47,466 bases of DNA. Source: Pseudomonadota bacterium (GTDB taxonomy: Bacteria; Pseudomonadota; Gammaproteobacteria; Burkholderiales; Burkholderiaceae_C). The number at the start of each line of letters is the position of its first letter. Positions within the stretch are counted from its first letter, which is position 1. Below, piece by piece: positions 1 to 8,353 of this stretch. The notes beneath the pieces were generated by a model, which ran no database searches, was not told the origin of the DNA, and saw only the letters and a list, made by a program, of their open reading frames with translations. The stretch is from NCBI GenBank assembly GCA_023390985.1, contig JAEWBU010000325.1:1-47466 (forward strand), in the 5' to 3' direction. Both the position numbers and the translations under genes were made by a program.

Positions 1-875
1 TGCCCGAGCTGGTGGAGCGCGGCCACATCTACATCGCGCAGCCGCCGCTCTACAAGGTCAAGGCCGGCAAGGAGGAGCTGTACCTCAAGGACGGCACCGA
101 GCTCGACGCCTTCCTGCTGCGCATCGCGCTCAACGGCGCCAGCGTCTCCACCGGCGGGGATGCGCCGACCACGATCAACGGCGAAACGCTGGCCGAGCTG
201 GCGCGCAAGCACCAGGTGGCCGAGCAGGTCATCGGCCGCCTGGCCAACTTCATGGATGCCGAGGCGCTGCGCGCCATCGCCGACGGCGTGAGCCTCAACC
301 TGGACACGGTGCCCGACGCCGAGCAGAGCGCCATCGCGCTGCAGGCCAAGCTGCAGGAGATCGACCGAGCCACCAACGCCGCGCCCGCCGAAGTGGCCGG
401 CGAGTTCGACGCCCGCACCGACAAGCCCATCCTGCGCATCAGCCGCCGGCACCACGGCAACATCAAGAGCAGCGTCATCACGCAGGACTTCGTCCACGGC
501 GCCGACTACAAGGCGCTGGCCGAAGCCGCCGACACCTTCCGCGGCCTGCTGCACGAAGGCGCCAAGGCGATGCGCGGCGAAGGCGAGCGCGCCAAGGAAG
601 AAAAGGTCGGCGACTTCCGCCAGGCCATGCGCTGGCTCATCTCCGAAGCCGAGCGCGCCACGGCTCGCCAGCGCTACAAGGGCCTGGGCGAGATGAACCC
701 CGAGCAGCTGTGGGAAACCACCATGGACCCGAACGTTCGCCGCCTGCTGAAGGTGCAGATCGAGGACGCGATCGAGGCCGACAAGGTGTTCACGATGCTC
801 ATGGGCGACGAGGTCGAGCCGCGCCGCGACTTCATCGAGACCAACGCGCTGCGCGCGGCGAATATTGACGTCTGA
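1..875 (+). CDS. gyrB: DNA gyrase subunit B, C-terminal part (truncated by window edge)
   Basis: ATPase subunit of the type II topoisomerase that introduces negative supercoils. Only the last 290 residues are present, read in frame from base 3, so the ATPase domain lies outside the window. The stretch after about residue 65, rich in Ala, Glu and Leu, fits the insertion in the TOPRIM half of proteobacterial GyrB. Near the end is YKGLGEMNPEQLWETTMDP, the diagnostic GyrB C-terminal motif, and the protein ends in the usual acidic-helix tail (RRDFIETNALRAANIDV). The stop overlaps the TTG start proposed for the next gene. In related bacteria dnaA and dnaN normally precede gyrB, so they are expected to the left. 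The family call is certain; only the 5' part is missing. Confidence 0.97.
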   Translation, partial: PELVERGHIYIAQPPLYKVKAGKEELYLKDGTELDAFLLRIALNGASVSTGGDAPTTINGETLAELARKHQVAEQVIGRLANFMDAEALRAIADGVSLNLDTVPDAEQSAIALQAKLQEIDRATNAAPAEVAGEFDARTDKPILRISRRHHGNIKSSVITQDFVHGADYKALAEAADTFRGLLHEGAKAMRGEGERAKEEKVGDFRQAMRWLISEAERATARQRYKGLGEMNPEQLWETTMDPNVRRLLKVQIEDAIEADKVFTMLMGDEVEPRRDFIETNALRAANIDV

Positions 876-3366
876 CCTCGCGCGGCTGGCGGCCGAGGGC
901 GAACAGGCCTTCCGTGCCGGCAACGCGCCGCTGGCCCGCTCGCTCTTCGAACGCGTGATCGCGGCCCAGCCGCGGCACTCTCGCGCCAACGAATGCCTGG
1001 CCTACATCGCGGGCCAGGCGGGCCAGTGGGACGCGGCGCAGCGATTCCTGACCACCGCCTGCGACGACCCGTCCGCGTCGCCGCAGGCGTTGTTCCACCT
1101 GGGCTCGCTCTGGCTCCAGCGCGAGCAGCCGCAAGACGCGGTGCGTTGCTTCCAACGCGCGCTGGCCCGCGCCGGCGATTTCTTCGAAGGCCTGCACGAA
1201 CTCGGCACCGCGCAGTCGCGGGCTGGTGACGTGCGCGGCGCGCTGGCCAGCTACCGCAAGGCCGCCAGGCTGCAGCCGAACGCCTTCCAGGTGCACTTCA
1301 ACATCGGCCGGATGCACGACGAGCTCGGCGAGCCCGACCAGGCGATCGAGAGCTACGGGCGCGCCATCGCGCTGCAGCCGGCCTTCGCCGCGGCGTGGAC
1401 GCATCGCGGCATCGCGCTGTCCGAACGCCGTCGCCATGCCGAGGCGATGTCGGACCACGAGCGCGCCACGAAGGCCGATCCGCAGGATCCGGAAGCGTGG
1501 GTGAACCTGGCCGTGACGCGGGGCCACCTGCGCCGCCACGCGGACGCGCTGGCCGCCTGCGATCGCGCGCAGGCGCTCGCGCCGGACCATCCTTTCGTGC
1601 TGACGACCCGCGGCGTCATCCTCGACGCATTGCGCCGCCATGGCGAGGCGCTGGCCTGCCACGACAAGGCGCTCGCGCTCGCGGGGCAGGAAGCCCGCAT
1701 CATCGCGAACCGCGCCGAATGCCTGGCCTTGCTCGATCGACGGGCGGAAGCCTTGTCGGAGCTGGATCGTGCCCTGACGCTGGCACCCGGCTTGGCCCAG
1801 GCCTGGTCAAGCCGCGGCATCCTGCTCGCCGCGGCGGGCCACTATGACGAGGCGCTGGCGCACTACGACCGGGCGCTGCAGCTTCGCCCCGACGACGCCG
1901 CCACTTTGAACAATCGCGGCCTCGCGCGCGCCACGCTGGGCCGCCACGTCGACGCGCTGGCCGACTTCGAGCGCGCGATGCTGCTCGATCCCGACATCGA
2001 CTACCTGCCCGGCCAGCGGCTCAACGCCCGGATGGCGCTGTGCGACTGGACCGGCCTGCAGGCGCAGATCGATGACGTCGCCGCGCGCATCGCGAAGGGC
2101 GAGCGCGCGATGGCGCCTTTCCCGGCGCTGGCGGTCTTCGATTCACCCGAGCTCGCGCGGCGAGCCGCCGAAACCTGGGTGCGCGATCGCTGCCCGGACG
2201 TCGCGCAAGCCGCGCCGCCGCGGGCTCCCAAGCAGCCGGGCGATCGCATCGTCCTCGCCTACTACTCGGCCGACTTCCACGACCACGCCACGTCCTACCT
2301 GATGGCCGAGTTCTTCGAGCGGCACGACAAGACGCGCTTCGAGCTCATCGCGTTCTCGTTCGGCCGCGACGTCGAAGACGCCAGCCGGCGACGGCTGCGC
2401 GCGGCCTTCGACCGCTTCATCGACGTGCGCGAGCTGGCCGACGAGGCCGTCGTGAAGCTGTCGGCCGACCTCGGCGTCGACATCGCCATCGACCTCAAGG
2501 GCTTCACCCTGGAGAGCCGCCCCGGCATCTTCGCGCGGCGCGCGGCGCCGGTGCAGGTCAGCTGGCTCGGCTACCCGGGCACCACGGCCATCCCGGCGAT
2601 GGACTTCGTCATCGCCGACGCGGTCATCGTGCCGGACGGCGACGAGCGCCACTACAGCGAGAAGGTGGTGCGCCTGCCGCACACCTACCAGGTCAACGAC
2701 ACCCGCAAGCCGGCGCCCACGCGCCAGTGGACGCGCCGGGAGGCGGGGCTGCCGGAGCAGGGCGTCGTCTTCTGCTGCTTCAACAACGCGTACAAGATTT
2801 CGCCGGAGCGGTTCCGGACGTGGATGCGCATCCTGCGGCGGGTCGAGGGGAGCGTGCTGTGGCTGTTCCAGGGGGAGGCGCAGGCGATTGCGAATCTGCG
2901 GCGGGAGGCTGCGGCTGCGGGCGTTGATCCGGAGCGATTGGTGTTCGCGGGGTTCGTGCCGCTGGCGGAGCACTTGGGGCGTTACGCGTTGGTCGACGTG
3001 TTCCTGGATACGGGGCCGTACAACGCGCATACGACGGCGAGTGATGCGCTGTGGTGTGGGGTGCCGGTGGTTACGCGCGTGGGTGAGGTGTTCGCGGGGC
3101 GGGTGGCGGCGAGTTTATTGCGGGCTGTGGGGCTGCCGGAAGGAGTCACCGACTCGGAGCAGTCCTATGAGAATCTGGCCGTGGCTTGGGCGGATGATCC
3201 GGCGCGGTTGGTTAGGCTGCGGGAACGGTTGATCGCGCAGCGAGAAAGTGCGCCGCTGTTCAATGCCGCTGAAACCACGCTGGCGATCGAGTGGGCGTTC
3301 GAAGAGATGTTGCGTCGCCAGGGCGCGGGACTCTCCCCCGAACATCTGCAGCTGTCGCGCGAATAG
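865..3366 (+). CDS. TPR-repeat protein with O-GlcNAc transferase-like (GT41/SPINDLY) domain
   Basis: Predicted cytoplasmic glycosyltransferase of 833 residues. Roughly residues 1-390 are a continuous array of 34-residue TPR units (recurring ALAxYxxALxLxP pattern). From about residue 456 a GT41 domain follows. It contains DFHDHATSYL (His about 472, the OGT catalytic-loop position), FNNAYKISP (Lys about 644, matching the UDP-contacting Lys in OGT FNQLYKIDP) and a C-terminal nucleotide-binding block, YNAHTTASDALWCGVPVVT. Bacterial members are thought to glycosylate proteins or surface structures; acceptor and sugar cannot be told from sequence. The start is a TTG overlapping the gyrB stop by 11 nt with no clear ribosome site, so it is uncertain. 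From about 2,780 onward the third codon positions switch strongly from C to G. Confidence 0.88.
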   Translation: MTSDLARLAAEGEQAFRAGNAPLARSLFERVIAAQPRHSRANECLAYIAGQAGQWDAAQRFLTTACDDPSASPQALFHLGSLWLQREQPQDAVRCFQRALARAGDFFEGLHELGTAQSRAGDVRGALASYRKAARLQPNAFQVHFNIGRMHDELGEPDQAIESYGRAIALQPAFAAAWTHRGIALSERRRHAEAMSDHERATKADPQDPEAWVNLAVTRGHLRRHADALAACDRAQALAPDHPFVLTTRGVILDALRRHGEALACHDKALALAGQEARIIANRAECLALLDRRAEALSELDRALTLAPGLAQAWSSRGILLAAAGHYDEALAHYDRALQLRPDDAATLNNRGLARATLGRHVDALADFERAMLLDPDIDYLPGQRLNARMALCDWTGLQAQIDDVAARIAKGERAMAPFPALAVFDSPELARRAAETWVRDRCPDVAQAAPPRAPKQPGDRIVLAYYSADFHDHATSYLMAEFFERHDKTRFELIAFSFGRDVEDASRRRLRAAFDRFIDVRELADEAVVKLSADLGVDIAIDLKGFTLESRPGIFARRAAPVQVSWLGYPGTTAIPAMDFVIADAVIVPDGDERHYSEKVVRLPHTYQVNDTRKPAPTRQWTRREAGLPEQGVVFCCFNNAYKISPERFRTWMRILRRVEGSVLWLFQGEAQAIANLRREAAAAGVDPERLVFAGFVPLAEHLGRYALVDVFLDTGPYNAHTTASDALWCGVPVVTRVGEVFAGRVAASLLRAVGLPEGVTDSEQSYENLAVAWADDPARLVRLRERLIAQRESAPLFNAAETTLAIEWAFEEMLRRQGAGLSPEHLQLSRE

Positions 3367-3447
3367 CGGAACCTGGCGCGCGTCGGCCTGACACTTTCTC
3401 TGTACTTGAGTCGAACCGCAGACAGCGGGCACAGTACGACCCCAGAG

Positions 3448-4425
3448 ATGCGCTTTTGGTGGGTCAATCAAAACCAAACCTTCCAGCACGAAGTGCCGGG
3501 TGGCTACCTTTGGTCGCCCAAGAAAAATAGCAACGGAAGGCTCAATCCCTTCTACGAGTTCATGAAGGAAGTGTCGGCCGGCGACATGATCTTTTCCTTC
3601 GCCGATACGAAGATTCCTGCCATAGGCGTTGCGCTCTCCCACGCTTACGAAGCGCCCAAGCCCGCTGAGTTCGGCCAGGTGGGCGCCTATTGGGAAACCA
3701 TAGGCTGGCGCATCAACGTGAAGTTCACTCGGCTACGCAATCAGATCCGGCCGGTCGAACACATGGAGTGGCTGATGCCTTACCTTCCGGCCAAGTACTC
3801 CCCCCTTCAACCTTCAGGCGCCGGTCTGCAGTCCATCTATCTCACTCGACTGGGCGAAGGATTGGCTAGCCAGTTGATTGACATCATCGGAACGGAAGCC
3901 CGGGCCATCCAGCAGACCTGGAGGGTGAATGCGTCCGATGCTGTGAGCACGCTGGCAGGCCAAGCCGAGTGGGAAGAGCACCAGCTCGATCAGATCAAGA
4001 CCTCAACGACGCTGACCGAAACGGAGAAGCAATCCGTCGTGCTGTCGCGGCGCGGTCAAGGAGTGTTCCGGTCACGCGTCGCGGCCATCGAGAAGAGCTG
4101 CCGAGTCACCGGCGCTGCAAACCTCGAGTACCTGAGGGCGAGTCACGCCAAGCCTTGGCGCGATGCGACCAACGAGGAGCGGCTAGACGGAGAGAACGGG
4201 CTTCTGTTGACGCCGGACGCCGACTTCCTTTTCGATCGCGGCCTCATTTCGTTCCACGACTCGGGGAAAGTTCTGGTCTCGCCTGTCGCCGATACCACTT
4301 CGATCAAGCAGATGGGAATCGATGTGTCGGCGCTGCAGAACGTCGGCTGGTTCTCGGCCGGTCAAAGGAAGTACCTCGACTACCACCGAGAAAACGTGTT
4401 CCTGCAAGCCAAGCTGAAGCCGTAA
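3448..4425 (+). CDS. EVE/PUA-like plus HNH endonuclease, possible modification-dependent restriction enzyme
   Basis: A 325-residue stand-alone nuclease. Residues 1-100 (WWVNQNQTFQHEVPGGYLWSP, then GDMIFSFADTKIPAIG) look like the EVE/PUA fold that reads modified bases. The C-terminal third is a typical HNH core: Cys218, ASH(233)AKPW, ERLDGENGLLLTP (Asn250) and LFDRGLISF. EVE-HNH enzymes such as VcaM4I cut DNA carrying modified cytosine, so a type IV restriction role is inferred. I chose ATG 3448 over the in-frame TTG at 3406 because homologues I recall begin M(K/R)(F/Y)WWVNQNQ and because the upstream residues look non-native. There is no methyltransferase beside it. Its codons are visibly more AT-containing than those of the neighbours, which suggests acquisition by transfer. 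Confidence 0.85.
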   Translation: MRFWWVNQNQTFQHEVPGGYLWSPKKNSNGRLNPFYEFMKEVSAGDMIFSFADTKIPAIGVALSHAYEAPKPAEFGQVGAYWETIGWRINVKFTRLRNQIRPVEHMEWLMPYLPAKYSPLQPSGAGLQSIYLTRLGEGLASQLIDIIGTEARAIQQTWRVNASDAVSTLAGQAEWEEHQLDQIKTSTTLTETEKQSVVLSRRGQGVFRSRVAAIEKSCRVTGAANLEYLRASHAKPWRDATNEERLDGENGLLLTPDADFLFDRGLISFHDSGKVLVSPVADTTSIKQMGIDVSALQNVGWFSAGQRKYLDYHRENVFLQAKLKP

Positions 4426-4470
4426 CCGAGCCGGGGCACAATCCGCCCGCAACTCATGAGGCAACCCGCG

Positions 4471-5052
4471 ATGGCGATCCTGGTACTCGGACTGATCCTC
4501 TTCCTCGGCGTCCACTCCGTCCGCATCTTCGCGAACGACTGGCGCACCCGCACCATCACCGACCGCGGCGAGAAGTTCTACAAGGGCGTCTACACGCTCG
4601 TCTCCCTCGCCAGCTTCGCGCTGATCGTCTGGGGTTACGGCCTCGCGCGCCACAACCCCGTGGTGGTCTGGAATCCGCCGCGCGGGATGAACCACCTGGC
4701 CGCGCTGCTGATGCTGTTCTCCTTCGTGCTGCTCGTCGCCGCCTACGTGCCGCGCAATGCGATCAAGGCCAAGCTGCACCACCCGATGGTCCTGGGCGTG
4801 AAGGTCTGGGCGCTGGCGCACCTGCTGGCCAACGGGATGCTGGCCGACGTGGTGCTGTTCGGGGCGTTCCTGGTGTGGGCGGTGCTGGACTTCCGCGCGG
4901 CGCGGCGGCGCGATCGGGAAGGGAACGTGCAGTACGCGGCGGGGACCGCGAAGGGGACGACGATCGCTGTCGTCGTGGCGCTGGTGGCGTACGTCGTATT
5001 CGCCGGGTGGCTGCACGGGGTGTTGATCGGGGTGCGGCCGTTCGGGGTTTGA
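4471..5052 (+). CDS. NnrU family integral membrane protein
   Basis: Inner-membrane protein of 193 residues with about five hydrophobic helices and the NnrU signature near the N-terminus (LGVHSVRIFANDWRT). NnrU was first linked to expression of nitrite and nitric oxide reductases in denitrifiers, but most family members lie outside denitrification clusters and the molecular role is unknown; no such genes are near here. An in-frame ATG at 4456 also exists. I prefer ATG 4471 because GAGG lies about 9 nt upstream and because the hydrophobic N-terminus then starts directly (MAILVLGLILFLGVHS), as in family members. Third-position G increases over the last 200 bp, as in the TPR gene. A hairpin terminator follows. 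Confidence 0.88.
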   Translation: MAILVLGLILFLGVHSVRIFANDWRTRTITDRGEKFYKGVYTLVSLASFALIVWGYGLARHNPVVVWNPPRGMNHLAALLMLFSFVLLVAAYVPRNAIKAKLHHPMVLGVKVWALAHLLANGMLADVVLFGAFLVWAVLDFRAARRRDREGNVQYAAGTAKGTTIAVVVALVAYVVFAGWLHGVLIGVRPFGV

Positions 5053-5063
5053 AGGCGGAAGCC

Positions 5064-5091
5064 CTGGATTCCCGCCTCCGCGGGAAGGACG
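5064..5091. repeat. Dispersed short palindromic repeat (copy 1)
   Basis: A 28-bp copy of the dispersed palindrome with a CCCGC...GCGGG stem, related to the two copies at 8859 and 8914 but with more mismatches in loop and flank. It lies between the NnrU stop and the terminator. Reading through it gives the familiar spurious peptide SFPRRRESR, which marks this repeat family in many genomes. Confidence 0.7.
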
Positions 5092-5101
5092 GGGACAAGG
5101 G

Positions 5102-5131
5102 AAGGGCGCGCAGACCACGCGCCCTTTATTT
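5102..5131. terminator. Bidirectional rho-independent terminator
   Basis: Stem of 9 bp (AAGGGCGCG / CGCGCCCTT, 5102-5110 with 5118-5126), 7-nt loop, then TATTT on the plus strand. It lies between the convergent NnrU gene and the DUF3072 gene, so it probably ends both transcripts. Confidence 0.75.
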
Positions 5132-5408
5132 ATCTCGAAACGATCGTCTCCACCGCCGCCGTGCTCCGCCCCTCGTCCTGATCGCTCGCCTTCTGCCCAC
5201 GCCCCGTGATCGTCTGCAGTTCGTCGATGCGACGTGACGCCTGCGCCTTGCTCAGGTTCTCGTCGAAAGGCTGCTTGGCTTCTTCGCTCAGGGTCTTGAG
5301 GTAGGACCGCTGCGCGCCCGTCATGGGCTCGTCGCCGGTGACCCAGTCGCTCGGGCCTTTTTCCATGTTGCCTGGCTCGGCCATGGATTGGGTTCGCTTG
5401 TCCGTCAT
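5130..5408 (-). CDS. DUF3072 domain protein
   Basis: Small soluble protein of 92 residues. The core matches DUF3072: MTGAQRSYLKTLSEEAKQPF followed by a helix with LSKAQASRRIDELQ. This resembles SAP-like or KTSC-type short helical modules and is probably cytoplasmic; function unknown. The ATG at 5408 has AGGAG 8 nt upstream on the minus strand (from CTCCTG at 5415-5420). Its 5' side faces the SDR gene across a 192-bp divergent spacer that must hold both promoters; I could not assign them. Confidence 0.8.
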   Translation of the reverse strand: MTDKRTQSMAEPGNMEKGPSDWVTGDEPMTGAQRSYLKTLSEEAKQPFDENLSKAQASRRIDELQTITGRGQKASDQDEGRSTAAVETIVSR

Positions 5409-5600
5409 GGGTTTCGCTCCTGGACTGTCGATAAGCACAGTGTCCGGCTCAGCGCGCGCGATCGCTGTAGGCGGGCTTCGCCGTTGCGTGCGCTTGCAGC
5501 ACGACACACCCCAACACCCAGCCCCGACGTCGTCCGACACCTGCGCCACAACGTGGCTTCCAGAATCGATCGGGACCTCTACACAAAGGAGAACTTCCCC

Positions 5601-6470
5601 ATGGCTGAACCCAAGGCGCCGCGACCGCTGGCCGTGGTGACCGGTGCCTCCTCCGGCATCGGCTACCACCTGGCGCTGATCGCGGCACAACACGGCTACG
5701 ACCTCGTCGTCGCGGCGGACCGGCCGCTCGACCAGGCCGTCGCCGATTTCAAGGCGGCCGGTGCGCAGGAAGTGCATGCGGTGCAGGCCGAGCTCGCCAG
5801 CCGCCAGGGCGTGGACGACCTGGTGAACGAGCTGCAGGGCCGCGAGGTCGAGGCGCTCATGGCCAATGCGGGCCACGGCCTCGGCGGCCGCTTCCTCGAC
5901 CAGGACTTCGGCGCGATCCAGCACGTGATCGATACCAACGTGACCGGCACGATCTACCTGATCCAGCAGGTCGCGCGCGGCATGGTGGCGCGCGGGCGCG
6001 GCCGCATCCTGATCACCGGCTCGATCGCGGGCTTCCAGCCCGGCGCCTTCCATGCGGTCTACAACGGCAGCAAGGCCTTCATCGATTCGTTCGCGCAGGC
6101 GCTGCGCAACGAAATGAAGGAGACCGGCGTGACGGTGAGCCTGCTGATGCCGGGCGTGACCGACACCGAGTTCTTCGAACGCGCCGACCTGCTGGACACC
6201 AAGGTCGGCGCCGACATGAAGAAGGACGATCCCGCGATGGTGGCGCGCGTGGGCTTCGACGCGATGCAGAAGGGCGAGGCCGACGTGGTGTCCGGCTGGA
6301 AGAACAAGCTGCAGGTGGCCGCGTCCAAGGTGATGCCGGCGCAGTCCACCGCGCAGATGCACCGCAAGCTCGCCGAGCCCGGCTCGGCGAAGCACGACCA
6401 CCCCGAGCGCGAAGAGGTTCATCCCATCGGCGCCGGCAAACACCAACCGAGCAAGGAAGGAAAGCGATGA
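5601..6470 (+). CDS. Short-chain dehydrogenase/reductase (SDR)
   Basis: NAD(P)-dependent classical SDR of 289 residues. Visible parts are the dinucleotide motif TGASSGIG (14-21), the NAG strand (89-91) and catalytic Ser141, Tyr154 and Lys158 (YNGSK). Acidic Asp40 after the second strand hints at NAD(H) preference. The last 45 residues (from about AEPGSAKHDHPE) are a hydrophilic, His/Lys-rich tail not needed for the fold. ATG 5601 follows a strong AAAGGAG site 10 nt upstream; the longer in-frame extension to 5388 has no such support. The stop overlaps the next start (ATGATGA), so the two are co-translated. The substrate is unknown. Confidence 0.92.
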   Translation: MAEPKAPRPLAVVTGASSGIGYHLALIAAQHGYDLVVAADRPLDQAVADFKAAGAQEVHAVQAELASRQGVDDLVNELQGREVEALMANAGHGLGGRFLDQDFGAIQHVIDTNVTGTIYLIQQVARGMVARGRGRILITGSIAGFQPGAFHAVYNGSKAFIDSFAQALRNEMKETGVTVSLLMPGVTDTEFFERADLLDTKVGADMKKDDPAMVARVGFDAMQKGEADVVSGWKNKLQVAASKVMPAQSTAQMHRKLAEPGSAKHDHPEREEVHPIGAGKHQPSKEGKR

Positions 6471-6793
6471 TGAGCAAGAAGCAGGAGTTCCTGCAGAAGG
6501 AACAGAACCGCGACATGCATCCCGAGCGGATGATGAAGGGCAGTGCCGCCGAACAGACGGCGTCCGCCAAGGGCAACCCCGCCGACCACCAGGTGGCCGG
6601 CGCGGGCAAGGTGGCCAACGACCACAACAAGCAGGGCGAGCAGGCGCCCACGCAGAAGCACGAAGGCCAGCGCACCCCCGAGAGCCGCCATGACCGCCAG
6701 AACATCGGCAGCGGCGGCCACAACGAGGTGACGGCGCGCAAGGGCGGTGGCGGCGGCGCCAACGGCGGCCGCGACACGCGCGGCGCGGGCTAG
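6467..6793 (+). CDS. Small hydrophilic, low-complexity protein, unknown function
   Basis: A 108-residue protein without signal peptide or membrane segment, rich in Lys, Gln, His, Asn and Gly and ending in a Gly-rich tail (RKGGGGGANGG). Its composition resembles intrinsically disordered stress or desiccation proteins (hydrophilins), which is only a compositional remark. It is translationally coupled to the SDR (start 6467 overlaps the SDR stop; AAGGAAGG lies just upstream). ATG 6470 is an alternative start one codon later. Its stop overlaps the convergent SRPBCC gene by 4 nt. I recognise no family. Confidence 0.7.
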   Translation: MMSKKQEFLQKEQNRDMHPERMMKGSAAEQTASAKGNPADHQVAGAGKVANDHNKQGEQAPTQKHEGQRTPESRHDRQNIGSGGHNEVTARKGGGGGANGGRDTRGAG

Positions 6794-7257
6794 CTGTTCT
6801 TCAGCGCCGAGTCCAGGTTGGCGAGGATCATCGTCCAGCCCTGCTCGGCGCCTTCCAGCATCTCGCGCGTGTCCTCGTCCAGCGGGCCGAGATCGTGGCG
6901 CAGCGTGAGCTCGCAGCCGTCGCCCTGCGGCTCGATGTCGATGATCACGGTCGTTTCGTGCGACTGGAACTGCGGCAGCCCGAAGCTGAAGGCGATGCGG
7001 CGCGGCCGGTCCAGCTGCAGGAACCGGCCGGTGTGCTCGACCTCGATGAACTGGTCCGACGCGGCCTCCAGCGGCCGGCGATCGACGATGGTGAAGCTGC
7101 CGTTGACGCCGGGCTCGATGTCGCAACGCACGACGTCGCCCTGCGCCGTGGCGAACCAGAAGCGGCACGCCATCTGCGGGTCCAGCCACGCGTCGTACAC
7201 GGTGTCGGCGGTGCAGGCATAGGCGCGTTGCACGCGCACGATGGTGGAAGTAACCAT
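6790..7257 (-). CDS. SRPBCC / AHSA1-like protein
   Basis: Cytoplasmic 155-residue protein of the START/Bet v1-like superfamily, AHSA1 (Activator of Hsp90 ATPase homology) branch. The N-terminus has the usual YACTADTVYDAWLDPQMACRFWF helix-loop, the middle has GVNGSFTI, and the C-terminal long helix contains GWTMILANLDSAL. Bacterial members are hydrophobic-ligand pockets of mostly unknown role, and many are encoded with ArsR regulators, though none is seen here. No obvious ribosome site precedes ATG 7257. The downstream gene on the plus strand converges and overlaps by 4 nt. Confidence 0.88.
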   Translation of the reverse strand: MVTSTIVRVQRAYACTADTVYDAWLDPQMACRFWFATAQGDVVRCDIEPGVNGSFTIVDRRPLEAASDQFIEVEHTGRFLQLDRPRRIAFSFGLPQFQSHETTVIIDIEPQGDGCELTLRHDLGPLDEDTREMLEGAEQGWTMILANLDSALKNS

Positions 7258-7328
7258 GAGGTCGTTATCGCGCCGGGCCGCGGCGGGGTCAAGCCGGTCC
7301 CGTCCGACTCGGCTTGTAGGGCCGGGCG

Positions 7329-8207
7329 CTACGAGCCGATGAAGCGCAGCAGCGCCTGGGCCACGGCGGCCGCGTTTTCGCGCGGCGGGAAGTGGCCCAC
7401 GCCCTCGAGCAGCTGCCGCTCGTAGCGGCCGCGGAAGAAGCGCTCCTTGCCGGCCGAGGTGTCGGGATGGTTCACCGCGTCCGCCGCGCCGTGCAGCACC
7501 AGCGTGGGAACGTCCAGCACCGGCGCGTGCTGCAACGCCGCCTCGTCCTGGTCGTACATCGGGTCCGAGGGCGCGTGGCCCCAGCGGTGCTGGTAGGAGT
7601 GCAGCGTCACCTCGGCCCAGTCGGGGTGGTGGAAGGCCTTCGCGGTCTCCTCGAATTCCGCGGGGTCGTACCAGTCGGGCGGCGACCAGGTGTCCCACAT
7701 GAAGCGCGCGAAGGCATGGCCGTGCTCGCGCACCGTGCGCTGCCCGCGCGGCGTCGCCATGTACCAGTGGTACCAGTAGTTCCGCGTCTGCGGCAGGGTG
7801 AGCAGCTGGTCCGGCGTGTTGGTGCCGTAGCCCGTCGACAGCATGCACAGGTGGCTGGCCACGCCCGGCCGCAGGCCGCACGCATTGGCGACGGCGCGCG
7901 CCCCCCAGTCGTGGCCGACCAGCGCCGGTTGCTCCAGTCCCATCGCGTCGATGAAATCCAGCAGGTCGCGCCCCAGCGCCGAGAGCTGCCCGGTGCGCGG
8001 CGTGTCGGGCCGCAGGAACTGCGTCGGCAGGAAGCCGCGCAGCGCCGGCGCCAGCACGCGCCAGCCCGCCCGTTCCAGCACCGGAGCGACGCCGGCCCAG
8101 CAGCGCGGGCTGTCGGGCCACCCATGCAGCAGGATGACGGTGCGCGCTGCATCGGGGTTCCACTCCGAGTAGGCGACGCGCAGCAGCGGGGTGTCGACGG
8201 TCTTCAT
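7329..8207 (-). CDS. Alpha/beta hydrolase, epoxide hydrolase/haloalkane dehalogenase type
   Basis: A 292-residue alpha/beta hydrolase. HGW (28-30) forms the oxyanion region, GHDWG places an Asp nucleophile at residue 100 rather than Ser, and VGHFPPRE carries the catalytic His near the C-terminus. An Asp nucleophile is typical of epoxide hydrolases and haloalkane dehalogenases. A cap domain rich in Trp and Tyr (NYWYHWYM, DTWSPPDWYDP) spans about residues 135-210. GAGGAG lies upstream of ATG 8207. It is 71 nt from the SRPBCC gene and may share its transcript. The substrate is not assignable. Confidence 0.88.
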   Translation of the reverse strand: MKTVDTPLLRVAYSEWNPDAARTVILLHGWPDSPRCWAGVAPVLERAGWRVLAPALRGFLPTQFLRPDTPRTGQLSALGRDLLDFIDAMGLEQPALVGHDWGARAVANACGLRPGVASHLCMLSTGYGTNTPDQLLTLPQTRNYWYHWYMATPRGQRTVREHGHAFARFMWDTWSPPDWYDPAEFEETAKAFHHPDWAEVTLHSYQHRWGHAPSDPMYDQDEAALQHAPVLDVPTLVLHGAADAVNHPDTSAGKERFFRGRYERQLLEGVGHFPPRENAAAVAQALLRFIGS

Positions 8208-8353
8208 GGCGGCTCCTCGAGGAAGGAGGTCCCATCGTGCCGCAGTTCCGGCTGCCCCGGTGACGTCCTACAGCGCATCGCGCGCTTGGCGGCTGATGCC
8301 GCGCCGGGCCCTGCACAACACTGGCAGCAAGACCCACTGCGCAGGAGGCCGAC

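Noticed and set aside
3406..3447. Longer N-terminus of the HNH protein from TTG 3406
   Set aside because: Adds 14 residues not typical of the family; ATG 3448 gives the conserved start.
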